Of a DNA stretch of 15,864 nucleotides, positions 1 to 6,131 are shown piece by piece. Origin of the DNA: an uncultured Bacteroidales bacterium (GTDB lineage: Bacteria; Bacteroidota; Bacteroidia; Bacteroidales; Paludibacteraceae); NCBI GenBank assembly GCA_937916355.1, contig CALFTM010000075.1, positions 1-15,864 of the forward strand, given 5' to 3'. The position numbers and the translations under genes were made by a program. The notes beneath the pieces were generated by a model. That model made no database searches. It worked only from the letters and a program-made list of their open reading frames with translations, and was not told the DNA's origin. The stretch's first letter is position 1. Each line of letters starts with the position of its first letter.

Positions 1-2
1 TC

Positions 3-1037
3 TACGGCGCACTGAAAAGCAAGGACGGCTGCATCAAGTTTGCCATGCTCACAGGTGTGACGAAGTTCGGAAAGGTGAGTGTGTTCAGCGACTTGAACAA
101 CTTGGAGGACATCTCTCTTGACAAAGATTGTTATGACATTTGCGGGATTACGGAAGAGGAACTGCGAACTCTTAATCCGTATGTCGAAAGATTTGCGAAA
201 GCCAACGGAACAAGCGTTGAAGGTGTTTATGCAGAATTGAAAAAACTGTATGACGGCTACCATTTCACCGTAAATTCGCCCGGCATCTACAATCCATACA
301 GTCTGTTTAACGCATTCAAAAAGAAGGAGTTCAATAGTTACTGGTTCGAGACCGGCACACCGTCGTACCTTGTGGAACTGTTGAAGAGACATAATTTCAA
401 GTTGGATGAATTGAAAGGGAATAAGGTCACAGCTAATGTGCTGAGTGCCATCGACGCGTCGTCGTCAAACCCGATTTCGGTTATATTCCAGAGCGGTTAT
501 CTGACCATCAGCGGATATAACGAAAGGTATAAATTGTATTCGCTGGATTTCCCGAACGAGGAGGTAAGGGAGGGTTTTATGCTTTACCTGATGCCTTATT
601 ACACTTCAGTTTCTGTTAACAAGACTGGCTTTCAAATAAGTTGTTTTGTAGAAGAGGTGAAATCCGGCGATATTAGCGGTTTCATGAGCCGCCTCGAATC
701 TTTTTTCGCAAACACTCCCTATGACCTCATCAAAGACACAGAAAACCACTACCAGAACGTGCTTTTCATCCTTTGTAACCTTTGCGGACTCTACACAAAA
801 GCAGAGTTTCACACCTCAAACGGACGTGTAGACATGACCATTGAGACACCCGATTACGTTTATATTTTCGAGTTCAAATATAATGGCACAGCCGAAGAGG
901 CGATGACTCAAATCAAAGAGAAAAACTACGCCCAACCGTTTCTCGCAAGTGGCAAAAAAATAGCCCTGATTGGTGCGAATTTCAGCGGTGAGACAAGGAA
1001 CATTGATGACTATAAAATGGAGTGGCTGGATTCCTAA
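3..1037 (+). CDS. AAA-ATPase-like / PD-(D/E)XK nuclease-fold protein, 3' part only
   Basis: The reading frame is open from the first complete codon of the window, so the gene starts outside it; the ATG at 45 is internal. The visible part (about 345 residues) matches the C-terminal two thirds of the AAA-ATPase-like plus PD-(D/E)XK family (PF09820 with PF08011) that is present in many copies in Bacteroidales genomes. Supporting motifs are the stretch KLYDGYHF with IYNPYSLFNAF, then YWFETGTPSYLVELL, and at the C-terminus a nuclease-fold core with GRVDMTIE, a strand ending in the E-F-K triad (FEFKYNG), and the QIKEKNYAQPF helix. The ATPase Walker motifs would lie upstream of the window. The cellular role of the family is not established; the nuclease fold suggests nucleic-acid processing or a selfish or defence role. 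The gene ends at a TAA and is convergent with ychF. Confidence 0.88.
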   Translation, partial: YGALKSKDGCIKFAMLTGVTKFGKVSVFSDLNNLEDISLDKDCYDICGITEEELRTLNPYVERFAKANGTSVEGVYAELKKLYDGYHFTVNSPGIYNPYSLFNAFKKKEFNSYWFETGTPSYLVELLKRHNFKLDELKGNKVTANVLSAIDASSSNPISVIFQSGYLTISGYNERYKLYSLDFPNEEVREGFMLYLMPYYTSVSVNKTGFQISCFVEEVKSGDISGFMSRLESFFANTPYDLIKDTENHYQNVLFILCNLCGLYTKAEFHTSNGRVDMTIETPDYVYIFEFKYNGTAEEAMTQIKEKNYAQPFLASGKKIALIGANFSGETRNIDDYKMEWLDS

Positions 1038-1112
1038 AAGCTGATGCCGTGTTATCTGAAAATTAGCTTGTTTTCTATCGCAACACTACATAAGAGAACC
1101 TTCTAACACGAC

Positions 1113-1147
1113 AAAATCCCGAGCAACAAAAAGTCACTCAGGATTTT
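1113..1147. terminator. Bidirectional terminator between the nuclease-fold gene and ychF
   Basis: AAAATCCCGAG (1113-1123) pairs with CTCAGGATTTT (1137-1147): 11 pairs with one wobble or mismatch depending on strand, and a 13-base loop. A- and T-rich arms on both sides mean it can work for both convergent genes. It lies about 45 bases beyond the ychF stop. Confidence 0.65.
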
Positions 1148-1192
1148 AAACCATTTTAATTAACGTAGTTGCGAATTAAAAACTGTATAGTT

Positions 1193-2305
1193 TTATTTGC
1201 CATTGGACACATTAAAGCGGAAATGCATAATATCGCCATCTTGTCCAACATACTCCTTTCCTTCAATAGCAATTTTACCCGCCTCTCTACATGCGGTCTC
1301 CGAACCTAACGATACATAATCATCATATTTGATAACCTCTGCACGAATGAACCCTTTTTCAAAATCTGTGTGAATCACACCAGCACATTCTGGAGCCTTC
1401 ATTCCTCTTTTGAACGTCCATGCACGCGTCTCGTCTGAACCAGTAGTGAAGAAGGTTTGCAAATCCAACAACTTATATGCCGCACGAATCAAACGAGCCA
1501 CACCCGACTCCTTCAGACCAGCCGCCTCTAAAAATTCCTGACGTTCTTCGTAAGATTCCAACTCCGCAATTTCCGCCTCAGTCACTGCAGCTACAATCAA
1601 CATCTCCGCCTCCTCTTCTTTAATAGCCTCTGCCACTGCTTGCGTATGTTGGTTCCCATTCACTGCGCTCGCCTCATCGACGTTGCAGACATACAACACT
1701 GGCTTGGTAGTCAATAGGAAAAGATCCTTCACCAAAGGTTTCTCTTCTTTCGTCAGTTCCACCACACGAGCAGATTTCCCAGCCAATAACGCTTCTTTGT
1801 ATCTCAATAAGATTTCAAGTTGTGCCTTTGCCGTCTTGTCGCCTCCTGTCTTCGCCTGTTTCTCCACCTTGGCGATGCGACTTTCCACCGTCTCCAAATC
1901 CTTGAACTGCAACTCCAAATCTATAATCTCTTTGTCGCGAACCGGATTTACAGAACCATCCACATGCGTTACATTATCATCATCAAAACAGCGGAGAACA
2001 TGGATGATGGCATCCGTCTCACGAATATTGGCGAGAAATTTGTTTCCCAATCCCTCACCTTTGCTCGCACCCTTCACAAGTCCGGCAATATCTTTGATTT
2101 CGACCGTAGTCGGGACGATACGAGCCGGATGGTCAATCTCAGCCAACTTGTTCAGACGCTCATCAGGAACCGTTATCACACCTACATTCGGTTCAATCGT
2201 ACAGAACGGAAAATTCGCAGCTTGAGCCTTTGCATTAGAAAGACAATTAAAAAGAGTGGATTTACCTACATTCGGCAATCCAACAATACCACATTGTAGT
2301 GCCAT
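1193..2305 (-). CDS. ychF: Redox-regulated ATPase YchF (OLA1 family)
   Basis: A 370-residue, full-length member of the Obg-like ATPase family (usual length about 363-367). It is a cytosolic TRAFAC-class P-loop protein that binds the ribosome and, unlike true GTPases, prefers ATP. The P-loop GLPNVGKST is at residues 9-17. The switch II region reads DIAGLVKGASKGEG. The G4 position reads NVDE in place of NKxD, which is the family hallmark of relaxed or ATP specificity. A coiled-coil insertion follows the G domain, and the C-terminal TGS domain is recognisable by LQTFFTTGSDETRAW, ECAGVIHTDFEKGFI and a terminal DGDIMHFRFNV. The start ATG (2303-2305) gives the canonical MALQCGIVGLPNVGKST N-terminus. 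A promoter with a perfect -7 element lies 39 bases upstream. This is a housekeeping gene with no sign of transfer. Confidence 0.97.
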   Translation of the reverse strand: MALQCGIVGLPNVGKSTLFNCLSNAKAQAANFPFCTIEPNVGVITVPDERLNKLAEIDHPARIVPTTVEIKDIAGLVKGASKGEGLGNKFLANIRETDAIIHVLRCFDDDNVTHVDGSVNPVRDKEIIDLELQFKDLETVESRIAKVEKQAKTGGDKTAKAQLEILLRYKEALLAGKSARVVELTKEEKPLVKDLFLLTTKPVLYVCNVDEASAVNGNQHTQAVAEAIKEEEAEMLIVAAVTEAEIAELESYEERQEFLEAAGLKESGVARLIRAAYKLLDLQTFFTTGSDETRAWTFKRGMKAPECAGVIHTDFEKGFIRAEVIKYDDYVSLGSETACREAGKIAIEGKEYVGQDGDIMHFRFNVSNGK

Positions 2306-2343
2306 ATTTAAATTAGAACTTTTAGTTTCGTATAAATTTCCTA

Positions 2344-2376
2344 CAAAGATAGGGTAATTTCTTTATTTGGGAGAAA
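2344..2376 (-). promoter_or_regulatory. Promoter of ychF (Bacteroidetes type)
   Basis: On the minus strand TATCTTTG (complement of 2344-2351) matches the TAnnTTTG -7 consensus exactly. TTTC (complement of 2373-2376) sits 21 bases upstream as an imperfect -33 element. Transcription would start just upstream of the ychF ATG. Confidence 0.6.
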
Positions 2377-2433
2377 TTGTTGTTCTATAACATCTATTTT
2401 TGTCGTTAAAAATAAAAATTTAGTCGAAAGATA

Positions 2434-2464
2434 TTTTAGCCAATTCATATACAATATATATTTG
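2434..2464 (+). promoter_or_regulatory. Promoter of the Cys/His-rich lipoprotein gene
   Basis: TATATTTG at 2457-2464 matches the Bacteroidetes -7 consensus TAnnTTTG. The -33 position (about 2434-2437) has only TTTT, so it is a partial match. It is divergent from the ychF promoter about 90 bases away. Confidence 0.55.
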
Positions 2465-2492
2465 CCCCTGTAAACTTTTAAATTACAAGGAA

Positions 2493-3035
2493 ATGAAAAA
2501 ATTATTTTTGCTACTTGCATCATTTGTAATGATTGCATTTTGTGCAACATCGTGTTGCAACTGTGATAAGGAGTGTCCGAGAAAGGACGAGTGCGTAAAA
2601 GAGGAGATGTCGTGCCAAAAAGAGGGACGTCATCATGGTCCGAAACACCACAAAGGTCATCCCGATGGAAAAAGAGGTGACATGAAACACCATGGCGATA
2701 AAGATTGCAAATGGAGTCCTGAACAAAAAGAGATGTGCCAAAAATGGATGAAGTTCGATAGCCTTTCAACTGATGAACAAAAAGCTTTGTTGAAAGAGCG
2801 TAAAGCAATGATTGACAAAAGAGAAGCGGATTGGGCTGCTAAAAAGGCTGAGATGGAACAAAAGAAGGCTGAAATGGAACAAAAATGGGCAAATTTCGAC
2901 AACCTCTCCATTGAAGAGCAAAAACAACTCATCGAATGGAAGTCTTTCTGCCCTAAGAAAGGAAAGTTCGGTCACCCAGACAAATGCAGAGGTCCTAAAA
3001 AGGATTGCTCTAAAGAGTGTCCAACAGAAGAGTAA
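2493..3035 (+). CDS. Cys/His-rich charged lipoprotein, function unknown
   Basis: A protein of 180 residues with a short signal peptide (MKKLFLLLASFVMIAF) and a lipobox ATSC that places the lipidated cysteine at residue 21, so it is probably anchored in the outer membrane or periplasm. The N-terminal third is rich in Cys (about residues 17-41) and then in His, Lys and Gly (RHHGPKHHKGHPDG, DMKHHGDKDC), as in metal-binding periplasmic proteins. The middle is a predicted helical region with two copies of a motif: KWMKFDSLSTDEQKALL and KWANFDNLSIEEQKQLI, separated by the short repeat AEMEQKKAEMEQK. The C-terminus carries four more cysteines. The L-S-x-x-E-Q-K pattern recalls the LTxxQ pattern of Spy/CpxP-type periplasmic proteins, but I cannot assign it to that family. 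An AAGGA-like ribosome site precedes the ATG. Metal binding or envelope-stress sensing is inference only. Confidence 0.82.
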   Translation: MKKLFLLLASFVMIAFCATSCCNCDKECPRKDECVKEEMSCQKEGRHHGPKHHKGHPDGKRGDMKHHGDKDCKWSPEQKEMCQKWMKFDSLSTDEQKALLKERKAMIDKREADWAAKKAEMEQKKAEMEQKWANFDNLSIEEQKQLIEWKSFCPKKGKFGHPDKCRGPKKDCSKECPTEE

Positions 3036-3048
3036 TTCTCTTTTGACA

Positions 3049-3060
3049 CCCCGTTTGGGG
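3049..3060 (+). other. Small CCCC/GGGG stem-loop after the lipoprotein gene
   Basis: CCCC (3049-3052), loop GTTT, GGGG (3057-3060), with three further G residues behind. There is no T run, so it is not a standard intrinsic terminator; it may protect the 3' end of the mRNA. Confidence 0.35.
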
Positions 3061-3100
3061 GGGATCAGAAACCTTTAATAAATTTTAACCATATTTCTCG

Positions 3101-3137
3101 GCACCGCCCTTGTGAATCACATTGTGGCGGTGCTTTT
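3101..3137 (+). terminator. Intrinsic terminator with a two-storey hairpin
   Basis: GCACCGCC (3101-3108) pairs perfectly with GGCGGTGC (3126-3133), followed by TTTT. The loop itself contains a second palindrome, TGTGA-A-TCACA (3111-3121). It ends the lipoprotein transcript and lies just before the promoter of the ammonia-lyase. Confidence 0.8.
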
Positions 3138-3160
3138 AAATTTCAGTGTGCATTTAATGA

Positions 3161-3199
3161 ATGAACCTTTGTTCATGACAAACATCTGTTTTATATTTG
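3161..3199 (+). promoter_or_regulatory. Consensus promoter of the ammonia-lyase operon with an overlapping palindrome
   Basis: TTTG at 3168-3171, a 20-base spacer, and TATATTTG at 3192-3199 fit the Bacteroidetes -33/-7 consensus. The palindrome ATGAAC-CTTT-GTTCAT (3161-3176) covers the -33 element and could be an operator. Because the -7 box covers an in-frame ATG at 3197, that ATG cannot be the translation start; the start is 3227. Confidence 0.75.
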
Positions 3200-3226
3200 C
3201 ATTATAAAATTTTCAAAGAAGTCGAC

Positions 3227-4750
3227 ATGAAAGAATTAGATTATATCTCATTAGAGGATATAAAAAGCATTTTATATAACAATGAAAAATTATCTTTCAC
3301 CCCTGAGGTGATGGAGAAGGTGTGTAAGAGTTACGAATTTTTGGAGGAATTCTCCAAAGACCGTGTCATCTATGGTATCAACACAGGTTTCGGACCTATG
3401 GCGCAATATCGTGTGACCGACGACGAACGCATCCAACTACAATACAACATCATCAGAAGCCACTCCGCCGGTGCAGGAAATCCGCTCCCGAACATCTATG
3501 TAAAGGCCGCCATGATCGCCCGAATCGGAACATTCATCCAAGCTGAATCGGGGGTACACCCTGAATTGGTCGAGTTGCTGAGAAATTTCATTAACAACGA
3601 TATTTTCCCTTTCATCCCAGAACATGGAAGTGTCGGTTCGAGCGGAGACTTGGTACAGTTGGCACACATGGCTCTTACCCTGATCGGAGAGGGTGAAGTG
3701 AACCATGACGGAAAATTCCAACCCTCTGGTGATGTGCTGAAAAAATTGGGCTTGAAACCAATGGGAATACACGTCAGAGAGGGACTTTCTGTCACTAACG
3801 GCACCTCCTTCATGACTGGAATCGGATTGGTGAACCTTTTTGATGCGCAAAAGCTTTTGCAATGGGCTGTAATCGCTTCGGTGATGGTCAATGAAATCGC
3901 CTCTTCTTACGATGACTTCATGTCTGAAAAACTCAACAAGGTGCGTCGCCAACCAGGTCAGAGCGAAATCGCCAGCCAGCTGCGCGAATGGAGCAAGGGC
4001 AGCAAATGTATGCTCAACCGCGAAGAGGAACTCTACGATGGAGGACACTCCGAAATGAAGTTCAAGCATAAGGTGCAACCCTACTATTCCCTCCGTTGCG
4101 TGCCTCAGATTTTAGGCCCAGTATGGGAGACACTACAAAACGTAGCGCAAGTGCTGGAGAGAGAGGTCAACTCCGCAACGGACAACCCGATTGTGGATGT
4201 GGAAGACCAGACCGTATATCATGGAGGAAACTTCCACGGCGACTACGTCTCATTTGAGATGGACAAACTGAAAATCGCCATCACAAAACTGACCATGCTG
4301 ATGGAAAGACAGATGAACTATCTTTTCCACGACCGCATCAATGAGATACTGCCTCCTTTTGTCAACATGGGCGTGTTAGGCCTCAACTACGGAATGCAGG
4401 CGTGCCAATTCACTGCCACCTCTACCACTGCGGAGTGTCAGACATTGTCCAACTCCATGTACGTCCATTCCATTCCAAATAACAATGACAACCAAGACGT
4501 TGTCAGCATGGGAACCAATTCTGCCCTACTCGCTAAGAGAGTGGTTGAGAACGCCTACCAAGTGATGGCCATCCATTTCATGTCTATTGTTCAAGGAATC
4601 GACTGCCTGAAAGCAGCCGGAAACCTTTCTCCCAAAACAAAGGCGATATATGATGAGATAAGAGAATTTTTCCCTATATTTGTGGAAGATACTACAAAAT
4701 ATGAGGACATTGCCCGTATGCAATGTTATCTAAAAGAGAAAAAATTTTAA
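3227..4750 (+). CDS. Aromatic amino acid ammonia-lyase (tyrosine/histidine ammonia-lyase family)
   Basis: A protein of 507 residues in the MIO-dependent lyase family (histidine, tyrosine and phenylalanine ammonia-lyases), which remove the alpha-amino group to give an alpha,beta-unsaturated acid and ammonia. Family motifs: YGINTGFGPMAQ with the catalytic Tyr at 49; RSHSAG (77-82) at the substrate-selectivity position; GSVGSSGDLVQLAHM with the cofactor triad at 138-140; YYSLRCVPQILGP; NSATDNPIVD; HGGNFHGDY; NNNDNQDVVSMG. From memory its length and many of these stretches resemble the Flavobacterium johnsoniae tyrosine ammonia-lyase more than classical HutH. No hutU, hutI or ftcD neighbours are present, which argues against histidine catabolism, although the Ser-His pair at 78-79 is also seen in HAL. 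The product may therefore be p-coumarate or urocanate. The triad reads Ser-Ser-Gly instead of the usual Ala-Ser-Gly. It is followed 11 bases later by the META lipoprotein gene, probably in one operon. Confidence 0.9.
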   Translation: MKELDYISLEDIKSILYNNEKLSFTPEVMEKVCKSYEFLEEFSKDRVIYGINTGFGPMAQYRVTDDERIQLQYNIIRSHSAGAGNPLPNIYVKAAMIARIGTFIQAESGVHPELVELLRNFINNDIFPFIPEHGSVGSSGDLVQLAHMALTLIGEGEVNHDGKFQPSGDVLKKLGLKPMGIHVREGLSVTNGTSFMTGIGLVNLFDAQKLLQWAVIASVMVNEIASSYDDFMSEKLNKVRRQPGQSEIASQLREWSKGSKCMLNREEELYDGGHSEMKFKHKVQPYYSLRCVPQILGPVWETLQNVAQVLEREVNSATDNPIVDVEDQTVYHGGNFHGDYVSFEMDKLKIAITKLTMLMERQMNYLFHDRINEILPPFVNMGVLGLNYGMQACQFTATSTTAECQTLSNSMYVHSIPNNNDNQDVVSMGTNSALLAKRVVENAYQVMAIHFMSIVQGIDCLKAAGNLSPKTKAIYDEIREFFPIFVEDTTKYEDIARMQCYLKEKKF

Positions 4751-4761
4751 AATCAGGTGAT

Positions 4762-5586
4762 ATGAAAAAAATGTTTAAAACTGTATTGGCAGTTGTGGCA
4801 AGTAGTTTGTTGCTCTCTGCATGTGCTTCTCAAAAAGGAGAAATGAGTGCTGAAGAAAAAGCTAAATTCTACGGCGAAAAGTGGAGTGTCGCATCCATTC
4901 GTGGCGAGCAGATGAATTATGCGGGCGAAGGTGCTTACATCTCGTTCAATGAGGCAGAACAGCAAATCAACGCCAACGCAGGTTGCAACATATTGAACGC
5001 ACCATACAAGGTAGAAGGATTCGCATTGACCATCTCAGACGGTGCTTTGACCCGAATGATGTGTCCGGATGCAGCGTCGGAAGCAAAATTCTTGGAGGCA
5101 ATACAATCTGTCAAATCGTTCAAGATCTCTGGCGACACGTTGGAGTTGCTGAACGAGAACGCTGAAAGCCAACTCGTGTTGGTGGCAGGAAAGAACGGTT
5201 CTGCAGATGCAGCTCAAAAAGAAGGGATGAGCGCAGAGGAGAAAGAGAAGTTCTACGGAGAAAAGTGGAACGTCGTTTCAATCCGTGGCGAAAAGGCGGA
5301 ATATGTAGAGACCGGAGCATACATCACATTCAACGAGGCGAACCAGCAAATCAATGCCAACGCAGGATGCAACATATTGAACGCACCATTTAAGTTGGAT
5401 GGTTTCTCTTTAAGTTTTTCAGATGGAGCTATGACCCAAATGATGTGTCCCAATGATGAATTGGAGCGCAAATTCATGGAGACATTCCCTACTGTCAAAA
5501 CATTCAAAATCTCTGGCGACACATTGGAAATGTTCAACGAGAACGCTGAAAGTTTGTTCACTTTAGTTGCTGCAGAAAAGAACTAA
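4762..5586 (+). CDS. Lipoprotein with two tandem META (HslJ-like) domains
   Basis: A protein of 274 residues. The signal peptide MKKMFKTVLAVVASSLLLSAC has a clear lipobox LSAC with Cys21. Two homologous META domains follow, at about residues 28-150 and 156-272, each starting MSAEEK.KFYGEKW and containing AYI.FNEA.QQINANAGCN, the MMCP motif and FKISGDTLE. META/HslJ domains are small envelope beta proteins linked in E. coli to heat shock and novobiocin resistance; their molecular activity is not settled. Each domain keeps the two cysteines (NAGCN and MMCP) that could form a disulphide. The upstream ATG at 4723 lies inside the ammonia-lyase gene; 4762 is preferred because it starts the signal peptide, is preceded by AGGTGA and follows the lyase stop by 11 bases. 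Confidence 0.9.
   Translation: MKKMFKTVLAVVASSLLLSACASQKGEMSAEEKAKFYGEKWSVASIRGEQMNYAGEGAYISFNEAEQQINANAGCNILNAPYKVEGFALTISDGALTRMMCPDAASEAKFLEAIQSVKSFKISGDTLELLNENAESQLVLVAGKNGSADAAQKEGMSAEEKEKFYGEKWNVVSIRGEKAEYVETGAYITFNEANQQINANAGCNILNAPFKLDGFSLSFSDGAMTQMMCPNDELERKFMETFPTVKTFKISGDTLEMFNENAESLFTLVAAEKN
4843..5580 (+). repeat. Tandem in-gene duplication, about 384-bp unit, two copies
   Basis: The copy starting at 4843 and the copy starting at 5227 (offset 384 bases, 128 codons) encode the two META domains. Long nearly identical DNA stretches remain, for example around 4964-5009 and 5348-5393. The duplication is therefore fairly recent or is kept homogeneous by gene conversion. Confidence 0.85.
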
Positions 5587-5604
5587 TTAAACAATAAAAT
5601 ATTT

Positions 5605-5617
5605 GAGCTCAACGCTC
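5605..5617 (+). terminator. Weak stem-loop after the META gene
   Basis: GAGC (5605-5608), loop TCAAC, GCTC (5614-5617), followed by TTATT. It is short, and termination may really depend on the larger structure just downstream. Confidence 0.3.
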
Positions 5618-5625
5618 TTATTCTC

Positions 5626-5779
5626 AAACTGAAAATCTGGTAAATTTTTAAGACACGAGGATAAGCGAAGCGGGAGGTTCACGCCCTATAGGTGTGAACC
5701 GTTTCGTGCTTATTAGTGTCTACGGTTTACCAGAACCTTCAGTTTTAATAAGCAATCACAAACGGTTCACGCTTTTTTC
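5626..5779 (+). promoter_or_regulatory. Bistable structured leader (attenuator-like) ahead of the HTH gene
   Basis: Folding A is one long hairpin over 5626-5745. AAACTGAA (5626-5633) pairs with TTCAGTTT (5738-5745), TCTGGTAAA (5636-5644) with TTTACCAGA (5726-5734), AGACAC (5651-5656) with GTGTCT (5716-5721), GATAAGC (5660-5666) with GCTTATT (5708-5714), and GGTTCACGCC (5676-5685) with GGTGTGAACC (5691-5700). Folding B uses the middle strand differently. GTGAACCGTTT (5694-5704) pairs perfectly with AAACGGTTCAC (5760-5770), and GCTTATTA (5708-5715) pairs with TAATAAGC (5746-5753). This makes a hairpin followed by GCTTTTTT that ends one base before the ATG at 5780. The 1:2 versus 2:3 pairing is the pattern of an antiterminator/terminator switch. 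A mobile-element (MITE) origin of the outer inverted repeat is the alternative. Confidence 0.6.
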
Positions 5780-6007
5780 ATGCATATAGACGAAGATATA
5801 CATATTGGAACAATCATCAAGCAAGTGATGAAAACGCAAGGACGTAGTCCATCTTGGTTGGCAAAACAATTGGGGTGCGAACGTGCTAACATTTACGACA
5901 TATATAAAAGACAATACATTGATACTCATTTGTTACAAAAAATTTCCAAAATTTTAAACTATGATTTCTTTTGGATCTACTCTCTCCGCCTGAATATTGT
6001 AAAATAA
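5780..6007 (+). CDS. Small XRE-like helix-turn-helix protein
   Basis: A protein of 75 residues. Residues about 10-62 form a Cro/CI-type HTH domain: IIKQVMKTQGRSPSWLAKQL (helices 1-2), CERANIYDIYKRQYID (recognition helix region) and LLQKISKILNYDFF (helix 4). It matches the small stand-alone HTH proteins common in Bacteroidales, which lack any added ligand or protease domain. It is probably a DNA-binding regulator. It is preceded by the structured leader at 5626-5779, with a T run touching the start codon, so its expression is probably controlled by RNA structure. It lies 124 bases upstream of the GTPase gene on the same strand; between them is A+T-rich DNA with no clear terminator. Its target is unknown. 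Confidence 0.75.
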   Translation: MHIDEDIHIGTIIKQVMKTQGRSPSWLAKQLGCERANIYDIYKRQYIDTHLLQKISKILNYDFFWIYSLRLNIVK

Positions 6008-6131
6008 TATTATACAAATCGTATTATTATACTAACGCTCCATAATTCTAACAACAGAAATTTTATTTAAAATTTGTGAAGTAGACACAAGACGACTATA
6101 GCGTATTCTATAGAAATATAATTTTAACACC

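Noticed and set aside
1683..2299. Two plus-strand open frames of 180 and 159 codons
   Set aside because: They are antisense shadows of ychF with low-complexity translations and no start signals.
3197..3226. Upstream in-frame ATG as start of the ammonia-lyase
   Set aside because: It lies within the -7 promoter box; starting at 3227 gives the family length (507 residues) and leaves a short leader.
3437..4078. Minus-strand open frame of 213 codons
   Set aside because: It is antisense to the ammonia-lyase and has no recognisable domain.
3227..4750. Calling the lyase hutH with confidence
   Set aside because: No other hut genes are nearby and the sequence resembles the Flavobacterium-type tyrosine ammonia-lyase; specificity cannot be decided by eye.
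4723..4761. Upstream in-frame ATG as start of the META lipoprotein
   Set aside because: It lies inside the lyase gene and would put charged residues before a clear lipoprotein signal peptide starting at 4762.
5780..6007. HTH protein as controller (C) protein of the R-M system
   Set aside because: It is about 1.8 kb upstream, separated by the GTPase gene, hairpins and mobile-element remnants; I see no C-box-like operators before the endonuclease gene.
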